Assembly: GCA_050084985.1 (NCBI GenBank)
Contig: JBITNC010000001.1
Location: 126,294,001 to 126,358,000 of the forward strand
Length of the DNA: 64,000 nucleotides
Reading direction: 5' to 3'
Origin: Nageia nagi
Lineage: Eukaryota; Pinophyta
The position numbers and the translations under genes were made by a program. Below the pieces are notes generated by a model. It did no database searches. It was given only the letters and a program-made list of their open reading frames with translations, and was not told the DNA's origin. Positions 47,684 through 59,000 of the stretch are shown here, piece by piece; position 1 is the stretch's first letter; the number at the start of each line of letters is the position of its first letter.

Positions 47684-49219
47684 ATGTATACTAGGTCACA
47701 AAGCAAGAAGGGAGAAGGAGAATTGGTGGAGGAGGATCCAAAAATTGGTTCTAGAGTTTGGCTAAAGAAGCAAAGAGAACTTGGAGCCATGGCAAATGAA
47801 GGAGGGTCTAATTTGGAAAAGCAAATTGCTGATCTCTCCACAATGTTCTAGAAGATGTCTCTACAATTCCAACAACTTCAAGAACAACAATACAAGAAAA
47901 ATGAAGGTGAAACTAGTGAATGTAATAAAATTGACAATAATGTTACACATAGTGTTTCTCAAAGTTCTCCTTTGAAATTGGAAGTTAAATTTGATTTGCC
48001 TACTTTTATTGGAGAAGTGAATGCTGAGAAGTTAGACCATTGGATTAAACAAATTGAAGTATATTGTAGAATTCAAAGAATTGTAAGAGATGAGGATAAA
48101 ATCCAATTAGCAACTCTTAAAATGAGTGGTAATGCACTTATTTGGTGGGAAAGTTGTTTGCAAAGTAAGAATGAATCAATTCAAGCTTGTATTGCTTCTT
48201 GGACCCATTTTGTACAATTGCTTAGAAATCAGTTTTATCCTTTGGGTTATCAACAAAAGGTAGTCATGGAATGGCAAACTTTCCATCAAGGCAAAGGGCA
48301 AAGTGTGCAAGAGTACACTATGGAATTCCGAGGAAAAGCTACAATGCTAGGTATTCCTCTTGATTCCCAAGATACTCTTCTTAAGTATATTGGTGGTTTG
48401 CATAATTATTTAAGGCATACAATATTGATGTTTGATCTAAATGATTTGGATAAAGTTTGTCTACAAGCCACTCACTTAGAAGAAAGGGAAAAATTCAGTA
48501 AGGATGGGAAAAAGAAAAATGCTTCCAATAACAATAGTAATAATGATTATGAAAGGAATAAAGGAAAGGGGAAAAAGAAAACTATGTCTACTACACAAAA
48601 AGAGAAGTCTAAAGATGTATGTACACATTGTCAAAAAGAAGGTCATTTAGAGGCTAAATGTTGGAAATTGCATCCTGAATTATGCCCTAAACCTAAAGGT
48701 CAAAAGAAACAAATAAATACTGTTACTAAGGAAATTGAAGATGGTTCAGATGTAGATGATAAAATGGTATGTATGGTTTTGCATAATACACCTAATGAAG
48801 ATGAGGAAAAGAAGAAAATTGAACTTTTTCACATCAAGATGCAAGCTAAGAAGACTAGGATTGATACATTATTTGATTCTGGATATCAAGCTAACTTAAT
48901 TGCAGAAAAGTATATCAAATCACTTGCACTCACTACTCAACCTCATCCAAACCCATATCCATTGGGATGGGTTAATAAAAATTCAAATTTAAAGGTAACA
49001 CAACAATGCAAGTTGCGATTTGGGATTAATAGGGAGTACATTGATGAAGTTTTACTTGATGTTGTTCCTTTGGATATTTGTGGGATTGTGCTTGGTAGTC
49101 CTTATCTATGGGAAAGAGATGATTTTTTTATAGAAAGGAAAACAAATATAGACTTATTAAAGATGGAATTGAATACAATGTTAGTGCTCATCAAAGTAAG
49201 AGAAATGATATTTCTTTGA
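47684..49219 (+). pseudogene. gag: Gypsy-B gag and protease
   Basis: The likely start is the ATG at 47,684 (MYTRSQSKKGEG). A single in-frame TAG at 47,849 is followed by a 454-codon ORF from 47,855. The gag domain runs through LPTFIGEVNAEKLDHWI, KIQLATLKMSGNALIWW and the FYPLGYQQ...EWQTFHQGKGQSVQEY block to about codon 200. An Asn/Lys-rich linker follows, then the zinc knuckle CTHCQKEGHLEAKC (about 48,619-48,660). A retropepsin-like domain has its active site at FDSGYQAN (about 48,870), where DSG is intact although DSGS or DTGA is commoner. The end reads DVVPLDICGIVLGSPYLW, typical of the gypsy protease tail. Apart from one stop it is essentially full length. Confidence 0.85.
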
Positions 49220-50781
49220 TTACTACAGGACAAGCAAAGAAACTAATCAATATAGGACAAATATTTATACTTGCAATGGTGAAATCTCAAGATGAAGTAG
49301 AAATAATAAAGGCACTTGAAGATTGTGAACCACAATACAAAGAAAAAGTAAAAGAGGTAATTTCTGAATTTGAAGATTTATTTCAAGTACCTAAAGAACT
49401 TCCACCAAAAAGAGATATACAACATGAGATTCAATTACATCCTGATGTTGCACTTCCTAATATTGGCTTATATAGAAATTTTGCTTTGGAAATTGAAGAA
49501 ATTAAGAAATAAGTCAAGGAATTGTTAGATCAAGGAGTCATTAGACCTAGCACATCACCATGTGGATCTTCTATTGTTATAATTCCAAAGAAAGATGGAA
49601 CTTGGTATATGTGTGTTGATTACAGGGCACTAAATAAGATCATGGTTAAAAATTGACATCCTTTGCCATGTATTGATGATTTAATGGATTAATTACAAAA
49701 AGCTAGGCCTTTCACAAAATTGGATCTAAGAAGTGGTTATCATCAAATACAAGTTAAAGAAGAGGATGTGTGGAAACTTGCTTTTAAAACTATGCAAGGA
49801 TTGTTTGAATGGTTGGTTTTACCATTTGGATTATGCAATGCTCCTGCTACTTTCATGCATGTAATGAATGAGGTTTTAAGGCCTTTCATTGATGATTTTG
49901 TTATTATGTATCTTGATGATATTCTCATTTACAATGTTAATTAGAAAGATCATGTGGTACATATTTGTAAAGTGTTTAAAGCTTTAAGGGAAGCAAAACT
50001 CTATTTGAAAATGTCTAAGTGTGAGTTTGTCAGGAAGAGTTTAATCTATCTTGGCCACATTGTAGGTGAAGGTCAATTGAGGATAGATCCTGCAAAAATT
50101 GAGGCTATGTTGAAATGGCCTACTCCCACTAATGTGACAAAAACTAAGAGTTTTCTAGGGGCAGTATAGTATTTATGCAAGTTTATTGCTAACTTTTCTT
50201 ACATGGCTTCTCCACTTCATGCTATTATAGGAAAGAGTCATGGATTTCAGTGGGGAGGGAAAGAACAACATGCTTTTGAATTACTTAAAAAGAAAATTAG
50301 TAATGCTCTAGTACTTGCTTTGCCTAATCTTCAGAAACCTTTTGAAATTGAAACTGATGCAAGTGACTATGCTATGAGTGCAATTTTATTGCAGGAAAAA
50401 CATCTGATTTGCTATCACTCAGAAATATTTACCGATGCGATGAGAAACTATCCCACATATGATAAAGAGTTGTATACATTAGTTCAAAGTGTTAAAAAAT
50501 GGAAGCACTATTTGGTAGGTAAAGAGACAATAATTCATATAGACCATCAACCCTTGCAATATCTTCAGTCACAATCTAAGTTGCAACAATCTAGGCATTT
50601 TCGTTTGATGGGATTTTTGCAACAATTTCATTTGGTGATTAAGTATAAGAAGGGTACTCAAAATAAAATTGCTAATATGTTGTCTAGGTCTCCAATAGTT
50701 GCTAGTGTTGTGATTCTACAAAATAGTTCTTTAATGCATGATGGGTATAAAGAACAATATGTGGTTGATCCTGATTTCTAA
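49216..50781 (+). pseudogene. pol: Gypsy-B reverse transcriptase and RNase H
   Basis: The frame differs from gag (frameshift near 49,210). It reads FEDLFQVPKELPP, then the RT blocks [46 protein letters not shown] and the active site YLDDILIY (about 49,906-49,930). The thumb region GHIVGEGQLRIDPAKIEA leads to RNase H with TDASDYAMSAIL (Asp), YPTYDKELYTLV (Glu) and HIDHQPLQYL (Asp), so catalytic residues persist. In-frame stops occur at about 49,510, 49,654, 49,690, 49,942, 50,167 and 50,779. Context suggests Gln or Arg codons at most of them. Confidence 0.9.
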
Positions 50782-50870
50782 AATGTCTATCATAGATTGA
50801 GTCTTGGTAATGAGGTTGGAAATTATGACTTTCATTTGCATGATGGATTACTTTTTCATTTGGGCAAACT

Positions 50871-52052
50871 TTGTATCCTAATGGTGAGAGGAATTATTTG
50901 ATTAGGGAATCTCATACTTCTCATATTTCAGGACACTTTGGTGTTGGGAAAACTCTTGCTAATCTACAAAGGTATTGTTACTGGCCTAAAATGCAAGAAA
51001 ATGTATCTATATACATCAAAGGTTGTATGTTATGTAGTGTAAGAAAACCTAATAACAGAAAATTTGGTCTTTATCTACCATTTTCCATTCCTACACGACC
51101 ATGGGAGAGTATTTCTATGGATTTTGTTGGAGGTTTACCTATGTCTAAAAGAGGTCATGATTATTTATATGTGGTTATGGATAGATTCAGTAAGATGTGT
51201 ATTCTAATTCCATGTAAAAAGAATGTGACAGGTCAAGAGGCAGCTAATCTTTTCTTTACTTATGTGTGGGTACATTTTGGTCTTCCTACTTCTATCATTT
51301 CTGATAGGGATTCCAAGTTTCTTGGAAAATTTTGAACTTCTTTTTGGGAAAGGATGGACACTAAGCTAAAGAGGAGTACAGCATTTCATCCATAGATAGA
51401 TGGTCAAATAGAGGTGGTAAATAGGATAGTGGTACACCTATTATGAGGTTATTGTGGTAAGCATCCTAAGACTTGGGATGAGCATTTGAACTATATACAG
51501 CATGCATATAATCAAGCTTTACATTCTTCTACTAACAAAACACCTTTTGAGACTTGTTTTGGTTATTTACCAAAATCACCTTTTGATATGGCTTTTGCTT
51601 CAACAAGTGATGGAGATATAGTTCTTCATAATGAGGAGGAGTGGGCAAAGAATTTTATTGAGAGGATCAGATTGATTCATCAATAGGTAAAAGAATAGTT
51701 GGAGAAGAGTTAGGCCAAGTATAAGAAGAGGCATGATCATCATCAAGTAGATCATAAATTTCAGGTTGGGGATCAGGTATGGCTTCATCTCAGCAAGGAG
51801 AGATAGCATGGTAAGGGAAAGAAGTTGAAACCCATAAGGTATGGTCCATTTACCATTATTGGTCAAGTTGGAGACAATGCATTTCGATTAGACTTACCAC
51901 CCTATATGCAAATGTATTCTATTATTAATGTTGAGAACTTGAAATTGTATGAACTAGCCTTAGTTGTAGAAGATACCGATGTTATGTTACCATCAGTTGA
52001 GGATTTAGCCCCTGAGCACATGAATGTGTTGGTTGAGCATGTAGTATTGTAA
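50871..52052 (+). pseudogene. pol: Gypsy-B integrase
   Basis: A frameshift near 50,870 separates it from RNase H. The zinc-binding HHCC reads HTSHISGHFGVGKT ... CMLCSVRK. The catalytic core has ISMDFVGGLP (Asp), TSIISDRDSKF (Asp) and DGQIEVVNR (Glu), so D-D-E is complete. The C-terminal part shows KYKKRHDHHQ, FQVGDQVWLHL, IRYGPFTIIGQVGDNAFRL and VENLKLYE. I see no chromodomain after it. In-frame stops near 51,333, 51,396, 51,444, 51,684, 51,699 and 51,810 mostly stand at Trp, Gln or Arg positions. The minus ORF at 51,600 is a shadow. Confidence 0.9.
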
Positions 52053-52219
52053 AAGAAGCAACGATCATCTCGTAGTGGCATATGTGAGGTGTGGCATATT
52101 GGAGTGAAGGGCCAACATCCACACAAGGCCAAGTGATATGCAATTGATTAGGTGAGGGAGCTCTACCCTCACCTCATTTCATCATCCTAAATGCTTTTGG
52201 GGACAAAAGCTCTCTCTTA

Positions 52220-52230
52220 GTGGAGAGGAA
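52220..52230 (+). other. Polypurine tract of gypsy-B
   Basis: GTGGAGAGGAA ends at the base before the 3' LTR TGATCC. Confidence 0.85.
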
Positions 52231-53359
52231 TGATCCAAAATTTGGATCCCTTTGACATTCAGTAATCTCCATTTTAGTGTGTTATTTATGATCATCTTGT
52301 CTTCAGCTTTTTGATGCTTCTTTCAGATCAAGAATCTGATTTCGTATGTGGAAGATATGGTATTAATTCCATTTTATGTATTTTTGAAGAAAAAAAGGGA
52401 TTAAAAATATATGGTGGGACCCACCCACCACTATGGAGACCATGCAGGAGGAGAAGGCATGGAGCCGCATGGAGGTGATGAGATAGGGAGTTTGACCATG
52501 GAGACCACCTACATGTGATCACTTCTAATTGCATGACCACCAACCTATCCACCTACGTGCAAGCCATTAACCGAGATTGCCACATGACTTGCCAACCCAA
52601 CCGTGACCTGCCCATGCAAGCTACCAACTAGACCATGTCTGACCACTTGCATGTACCATTTGACTGTTTGATCGCCTGACTGCCTGCCATGTGTCACCAC
52701 CATAGCGCACCCACCTATTTTTAAGTTTTTTAACATATTTTAGCATTTTTCAAAGGTTTTTGGTGATTTTTGATTCACCTAAGGTCCTATTATTGAGCTG
52801 AGTTAATCCTATAAGCCTGAAATAGTCTAGAGAGCATGTTATTTCAGTTTTAGAGCTCATTTTTGGGAGAGTTTTACAACCATTTGAGCCCAAATTTGAC
52901 AAGAAGATCAAGGAGGTTAATGGGTATATAAAAATGGGTTTTTTTTCCAAATTTTCTAGTTGTAATACTCTCCAATTTTAGCCCCCAAAATTGTATAAAA
53001 AGGGAGCAAATTGGACAAGAAATAAAAAGAGGATTTTAGGAAGGTTGTTCTCAGTTCTTGTTGTGATTTTCAGAGCTATGAGTGTGTTGTGAATGTGAGA
53101 GGAGGTTTTGAAGGACTAAGGATGCCTTGCAAAGTGATTCCACCCATTGATAGTAGAGAGTTTTTGAGCTGGATGTAGCCCACACTGGGTGAACTAGGAT
53201 AAAATTTTGCTTGTCTCTTCTATGGTGAATGCTTTTCTCTTCTCTGTGTTTAAAATTTATTTCCTAATTTTCCTTTACAAGCACTTAATTATTTTAAGTG
53301 TGAATTGATCCTAAGTAAAGGTTAAATTGAATTTTTTTTACCTTATAGTTTTTGGATCA
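52231..53359 (+). repeat. 3' LTR of gypsy-B (1,129 bp)
   Basis: It is collinear with the 5' LTR. It is shorter mainly through a deletion in the purine-rich GGAGGT repeats near 52,470 and by small indels. The end TTTGGATCA is intact and is followed by TGATC. ORFs inside (52,328 to 52,950, minus) are not genes. Confidence 0.95.
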
Positions 53360-53666
53360 TGATCCCATTTCAATTTTCTCTTATCCCTTCCAAGGCTTGG
53401 ATTATCCTATTCTTGAAGTGTTATCCCACTTCTTCCTCATGTAAGGGTTCTCCCTTCACCTCAAAATTAGGTATGTCTTCCCTAGATACACTCTTACTAT
53501 TAGATCTAGGATTCAATCATGCATGGGTTCTCCTCTCCCCCATATAGTTAATTACGTAAGTTAACTATGCTATTTCTACATGTAGATCCTCAATCTACCT
53601 ATTCATGTGGGCAAAGGTACCCACTACACCCTTGCCTACACCCCTAGCTTATCTTGTAGGTGGCAT
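53360..53666 (-). pseudogene. gag: Array gag, unit 8, N-terminal half
   Basis: It resumes directly after the TGATC duplication, matching the sequence expected from unit 6 (GATCCCATTTCAATTTTC on plus). It ends at the minus ATG at 53,666. The plus ORF at 53,359-53,547 is a shadow. Confidence 0.75.
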
Positions 53667-53707
53667 CTTCTCTCCACTAGTGAGATCACAGCCACTCTAA
53701 TACTAGA

Positions 53708-54106
53708 TGATTGGAATTCAACTAGGACATTAGTAAAAATAGAAACTTTTTAAAGATAGAAAGATAAATAGTTTCTAAAAATAGAAAGTTCCTTGGATTA
53801 CAACCAAACATGGTGTAGAAGCCCAATCAACATAGATTAAGTCTTTTTCCAATTTATTCTCCTAAACAAATTCTATAAAAAAAGATATTTTAGTCTACTT
53901 ATTGGAAAATCCTCAAAATTAACACTAAAAGCTAATTTAGAGGCACTAAATGATGGATTTAAATTAATTGAAAAACTTTTTGATTGAGGACATCCCTCCT
54001 AAAGGAGTTAGTAGTTGAATCATGAAAACCCATATCTAGCTCTCCTCAAAATTTCAAGATGATCCAACAATCAAATCAAAAGTTATGATCATTTTATGGT
54101 GCATCT
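53708..54106 (-). repeat. Terminal array LTR with the only surviving complete LTR 5' end
   Basis: Left part (53,708-53,961) matches the other array LTRs, with about 170 bp lost after 53,720. At 53,961, where every other unit switches to gag (GGATTTAGGCC), this one continues as GGATTTAAATTAATTG into about 145 bp ending GGTGCATCT at 54,106. It thus supplies the missing LTR segment and the outer border, next to ATACC. Confidence 0.75.
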
Positions 54107-54111
54107 ATACC
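54107..54111. other. Target-site duplication ATACC, right copy
   Basis: Identical to 36,761-36,765. It lies in the codons of the integrase block ...NTSYHIVINMIPYD that is split by the insertion. Confidence 0.85.
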
Positions 54112-54640
54112 ATATAGTTATAAATATGATACCATATGACACATTATATGATCAAGCACCATCCATAATAACAACATATATCCTAGGTAGCACAAAGGTC
54201 TTAGCAGTTGATACTGAATTACATACTCAAAAAAATATTCCTCATCTTCTTTAGGAGAATTAAGGGTTCTGAGAAAATAGCTCCAAAATTTTATGTCCCT
54301 TACAAGGTTCTCTAATGCATTGGACCTATTGCTTATAAGTTGAAGTTACCAATATCCTACAAGGTTCACCTTATATTTCATGTTTCATGTCTAAAAAAGG
54401 TATTGGGTTTATAGGTTCATATTCAATCAAAGTTAGCAAAATTCACTAATGATGGCTCCATCAAGATTGAACTCAAAGTAGTTTTATACAAATGCATCCT
54501 CAACCTTTTTCATCATACCATAACCTAGGTTTTTATTAAATAGAGAGGGCTAGCACCTAAAGATGCAGCATGGGAAATAGAACATGAGCTTTAGTAGGAG
54601 TTTTCAAATTTTCAACTCTAAGGAAAAAGATTTTTTCCAA
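54107..54640 (+). pseudogene. pol: Right half of the split gypsy-H pol: integrase C-terminus and possible chromodomain
   Basis: The frame continues from 36,765: HIVINMIPYDTLYDQAPS, then YILGSTKVLAVDTELH. These are the usual post-core integrase blocks (MTP...LYG.. .. YIPGST.V.AVD.EL). About 40-50 residues appear lost near 54,250. Then come YKVL-CIGPIAYKLKLP, VHLIFHVSCLKKVLG and, near 54,520-54,600, RGLAPKDAAWEIEHEL. The last block resembles the W.G....ATWE tail of a chromodomain. Several stops and frameshifts are present. Confidence 0.85.
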
Positions 54641-54651
54641 GAGGGATGGCA

Positions 54652-55282
54652 TATTAGGATCCCATATCCTAACATTTACTTAGGATTATTTATATTTTAG
54701 TTAATTTATATATTTACTTGCATGGTATTGTAAATTAAACCATCATATTTTATAAGATAGATCATCATTTTGAATGTAAAACACCAATTAGAGTAGAATG
54801 ATTATAAATACTTGTAAGAGGGGTAAAGATAGCATCTTGTAAAATAAATTATCTTTTTGATTTGTAAGGAGGAAGCCCCCTCGAAATGACTTGTGATTCA
54901 TATTACCATTAGTAAATTTTTTTTATTTTATTATTTGGTTGTTAATATAAGTATATTATTCCATTTGTTTTACTTGATGTATTATGAGTTTGTGCTTATT
55001 TTGTATTTTGGTATTTTTATGGTATTCAAGATAAAACACCTTTTTCATTCTAATAGGAGAGTAATAGACATCATCTTTGAAAATATATTATTTTAAGTTC
55101 TAAGGAGGTAGCCTTATCAAAGTGGCCTACAATTCATTTTTCTATCAATAAAGTTTCTCTATTGTGATGTTCTTACTATTCTGAGTTATATTATTGTTAT
55201 ATTTTCATTTAGATATGTTACTAGTTCATATTTTTCTATTATTTATTTTAAATTCCATATTATATTTTTTCAATTCCTAACA
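54652..55282 (+). repeat. 3' LTR of gypsy-H (about 631 bp)
   Basis: The left terminus TATTAGGA, apparently from TGTTAGGA by G-to-A, and the right terminus TCCTAACA form an 8-bp inverted pair. A purine run CCAAGAGGGATGGCA precedes it, directly after the pol end. A TATAAATA-like AGTAGAATGATTATAAATAC lies at about 54,795. The 67-codon ORF at 54,893 is non-coding LTR sequence. Confidence 0.7.
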
Positions 55283-55283
55283 T

Positions 55284-55294
55284 TGGTATTAGAA
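55284..55294 (+). other. PBS-like site after the gypsy-H LTR
   Basis: TGGTATTAGAA follows the LTR end by one base and matches the initiator-Met PBS except for transitions. A PBS after a 3' LTR implies that the LTR was shared with a second, now unreadable copy, or that the match is by chance. Confidence 0.4.
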
Positions 55295-56085
55295 ATTTAA
55301 TTTTGGCACCTATGGGTAGGTTGAAGACCTATATTTATCCAATCCTAGCTAAAATATTATCATTTTTTCCAAAACCCTAAGGTTGCATTGAGTTGAAATT
55401 GATTTGTAATCATTAGATGATTATAGCATTCTTGGATCCTCTAATACAGATCTAAAAAACTTATGTTTTGTTTTTAATCTATATTCTCCAATGTATAAAT
55501 GCAAAGATGGATTGGTATACATCCATATTAAAATAGTATTCTACACTACATTCATATAAAATGAAGAGAACATAGAAATATAGTCAAATTCAAGGCCATT
55601 CAGATCTTATTATTACATAGAGAATACATTATAGCCAAAATGAGAATCTTTATTCTATACTCCTAGGCCTATATCTTTTTCTACATAATGAAATCCACTT
55701 TCCTAGCCTTTAGAATAATACAATCTTTTTTTCATTCCCCAACAAGTTCTAAGAGGAAGTATTTACTTTGAAAATAAATTTTATTTCATTGAAACAACCT
55801 TCAAACTTTCAAAATGGATCAAAAAATGAATAAGCACTTAAACATTTTCCCTACATGTTATGTTTCTTTAGTGTTGAAGTTAAGCTCAACATTGGTACTG
55901 ACATCAACATTAGCGTTGGTGGAGTTGGTTGTCCACTAAGGTGTCAAGTCATTATGTTGAGTTTTATGCAGCATTAACATTGCTCTTTTTAACTAATACT
56001 TGGTCCATGGAATTGATTTTGATATATAAACATGCCAAAATGAACAAATTCAAAATACCACACCCAAATTCCTTAGAAACACTAG
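55295..56085. other. Stretch without a recognisable gene
   Basis: It could be the leader of the copia element to its right or of the element primed at 55,284. I found no LTR matching 60,970-61,440 here, so the 5' LTR of copia-2 is missing or unrecognisable. Confidence 0.4.
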
Positions 56086-56089
56086 TATG

Positions 56090-59000
56090 GGTTCTACTAA
56101 TAGCATTGGCATTGGTAATTTTGATAGTTCTATGGAAAATACCTTGGATGGTAATTAAATATTCAATAAAGGTAAACATGCATATACTCATTGGAAAGGT
56201 ATTTTTGATAACTATCTAATGCAAAAAAAAATCAATGCAATTGGATATCTTTATTAAAAGTTATATCTTTCCAAATATGATTGATATATTTTATGACTAT
56301 TTTTTAGTCAAAAATTTCCATAAACCAATGGCAAAATATTCCAAATACCACCCAACTATGAGAATTTACCAAGTCCTCACACCAACGATATTAGTTATTC
56401 ATTATATATGATCAAATTTAGATCACACCTCCATAATGAGGAGGTATTTGGTATCCAAATGCCTAAAATATATAAGGATGAGGAACAACAGTTGCAAATG
56501 AATATGTATAATGTAATATATGATAGGTGTGAATTTGCAAAACTTTGTTGTGTAATAACATTGCCTTCTTCATACAAAATAAATAAATAAATAATAATAT
56601 TTAAAAAATTAATAATAATATTAACAACATTTTTCAAAAATTACTTCAATCTTATCAAAAAAAAGATGAAAATATAGCTTTTTACTTGAATAAAATTATT
56701 AACCCAAGGATCTAACTTGTTGTTTGTAGGTGCAATTGGATCAATGATGAGTTTATGGTCTTTATCATTCTTCAAAACCTTTCTTAAAAGTTTAAAAACT
56801 TTATGATGGTTATGGAAATAAGGTTTGATAAAAAAAAGTCTTTTCCCTTGAGAGCTTTTCTAAGTTCTTTTTGAAGCATGAGAAAATCCTTAACAAAAAG
56901 ATGTTGATTTCTTTTCATAAGGATAATAATGTTTCTCTTGGAGAAATCAAAACTCTTTTTAAGAAAAAGTTCAACCATAAAAAAGAATTTTATCCTTATT
57001 CCTCTAAAAGATTTAAAAAAATAGGTAATGGTAACAATAATAGTAGAAATAATGATAACAACAACAACAACAAAAATAACAACAATAATAGTAAGAACAA
57101 CGATAAGAACCACTTCAAGCAAAGAGATGGAAAAGCAAAGTAAACAATCCATATCATAAAAAAAAAGTTTGATGGTAATTGTAATTATTATGGCATCTAA
57201 GATCATAAAGAAGTTGATTGCTACAAAAAAAAGAGAGAAAAAGAACAAAGGTAATGCAAATGTAAAGAACTTTAAAGAAAAGAAGAATATTCAAACTAAT
57301 TTTGCTATGATGCTCTACTCCATGTCTTGCATTTTTTTATTTGATTGGATTGATAACACTAGTTGCACTAATCACTTATGCTTTGAAAATAAAAAATTTG
57401 CAAACTTTTATAAGTATAGAAAAGATGCAATTATGATAGGTAATAACTCTACCTTTGAAGTTTAAAGAATTAGGAGTGTGTTGATTCATGAGAAGATTCT
57501 TGATAATATGCTCTATGTTCTTAAGCTTAAGATGAACCTTTTCTTCATAATCTAAATTGTTATAAAAGAGTACTCTTTTGAGTTCAACTTTTAATCTTAG
57601 TGCATTAAGAAAATACTTGCTATGTTGGTTAAAGGATCAATCAAAGATGATATCTACATTATGGATCAAATTCTAATAAAAGATATGTCTTGTATAAATA
57701 TATGTTCTAAAGGTAATATTTAACACCAACATTTAGGGTACCTTAACCATAAGAGTATTCAAGTCACAAAAGATCAAGAACTTATGGAAAGTTTATTTTT
57801 TTCTTCTTAAATTGGTCTATACGAGAGGTGCATTCTTGGTAAGATGCATAGACAAAAGTTTGAAAAAGATAAGAAAATAAAAGCATCTCAACTTATTCAA
57901 CTTATGCATTTAGATTTGATGGATTCATTTCAGATTGAATCATTTAGAGAAGCATCTTATGTCTTGACCTTCATTGCTGACTTTAGTAGGATGACCTTTA
58001 GGTATCTACTTGAGCATAAGGATCAAACCTTTAAGAGTTTTAAAAATTTTAATACCTTTATTGAGAATCAAACTAACCTTAAAATCAAGATGCTAAGATC
58101 AGATAATAGAGAAAAATATAATAGTAATGAGTTCAATGACTATTGTGCTAAGTATGGAATGAAGAGATAGTTTATGATTTCTTACACTCTTTAGTAGAAT
58201 GCTGTTACCAAAAAAAAAAGAATAATTATAGAAATGGCTAGATGCATGTTGGGTAATTTTTTTTATTTTTTATAGAGTGAAGTAGTAACCATTGCTATTT
58301 ACACTTTGAATAGGTGTTCTACAAAAGTTATTTAGGGTAAAACTCCTTTTGAGATATGATCAAAAAGAAAACCTAACATTTCATACCTTAAGATGTTTTG
58401 TTATGAAACATTCTTCTACATTATTTATAAAAAAAAGGAAGAAGTTAGATAAAAAGATTAAAAAATGCATCTTTACAGGTTATAAAAGTTAGCATAGAAG
58501 CTACAAGCTCTACTCTCTATCCTATAAAGAAGTATTCATTTCAAAGGATGTAAAATTTAATGAACTTCTTGAATAATCTACTTTTAATAAGGATGTAGAT
58601 AATCTAAAGGACTCTTCAATTGCATCTAATTGGTTAGATATTGATGTAAACAAGTCACCTTAGGATCAAAATTTTTCAACAAAAATAGTAACAAGGAGCA
58701 TGACCTTAAGCAAATCCTTAGTTTATAAGATTAACAAAAAGCATGACCCTTAACCTTCAAAGAAGCTTCTAAGCATGAGTGTTGGATGGAAGCTATGAAA
58801 GTGGAGTATGAGGCATTTATGAAAAATAAAATATAGAATTTGGTTTCTTATATCAATGAGAAGAATGTGATTGGTAATAAGTGGATCTATAAGGTCAAAT
58901 TCAACTCAATCAAAGATATTAAGAAATACAAGGTAAGGTTAGTAGTTAAAGGTTTTACTTAGAAATACGATGTAAATTATAAGAAAACCTTTGCTCCCAT

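Larger units (their letters stand above)
46440..53359 (+). mobile_element. Ty3/gypsy retrotransposon gypsy-B, nested in array unit 8 (6.92 kb)
   Basis: Complete structure: 5' LTR, PBS, gag-protease, RT, RNase H, integrase, PPT, 3' LTR and perfect 5-bp target-site duplication. The RT-RNase H-integrase order is Ty3/gypsy. The two LTRs differ visibly: about nine to ten substitutions in the first ~108 bp, counted by eye. The insertion is therefore old but younger than the array. At least a dozen stops, mostly single transitions from Gln, Arg or Trp codons, and frameshifts near 49,210 and 50,870 inactivate it. Confidence 0.95.
36766..54106 (-). mobile_element. Tandemly amplified, truncated LTR-gag retrotransposon (TR-GAG-like array), interrupted by another gypsy
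   Basis: On the minus strand it starts with an intact LTR 5' end (54,106 leftwards, AGATGCACC for an expected TGATGCACC) and finishes with an LTR 3' end (...CACATCA at 36,766), flanked by ATACC on both sides. It was therefore originally one insertion. Inside, LTR-PBS-gag modules repeat head to tail. Their LTR starts on the plus strand are 36,766; 38,593; 39,762; 40,938; 42,117; 43,280; 44,447; 45,607; 53,708. Spacings are 1,827, then 1,160-1,180. Every internal unit has the same junction: mid-gag fused to an LTR that lacks its first ~145 bp. No pol, CCHC or convincing PPT is present. Excluding the gypsy at 46,440-53,359 the array is about 10.4 kb. Confidence 0.85.

Noticed and set aside
56784-57248. 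154-codon minus ORF rich in Val/Ile, looking like a membrane protein
   Set aside because: It is the antisense shadow of the Asn/Lys-rich gag linker of copia-2 (AAC/AAT repeats read backwards as Val/Ile).
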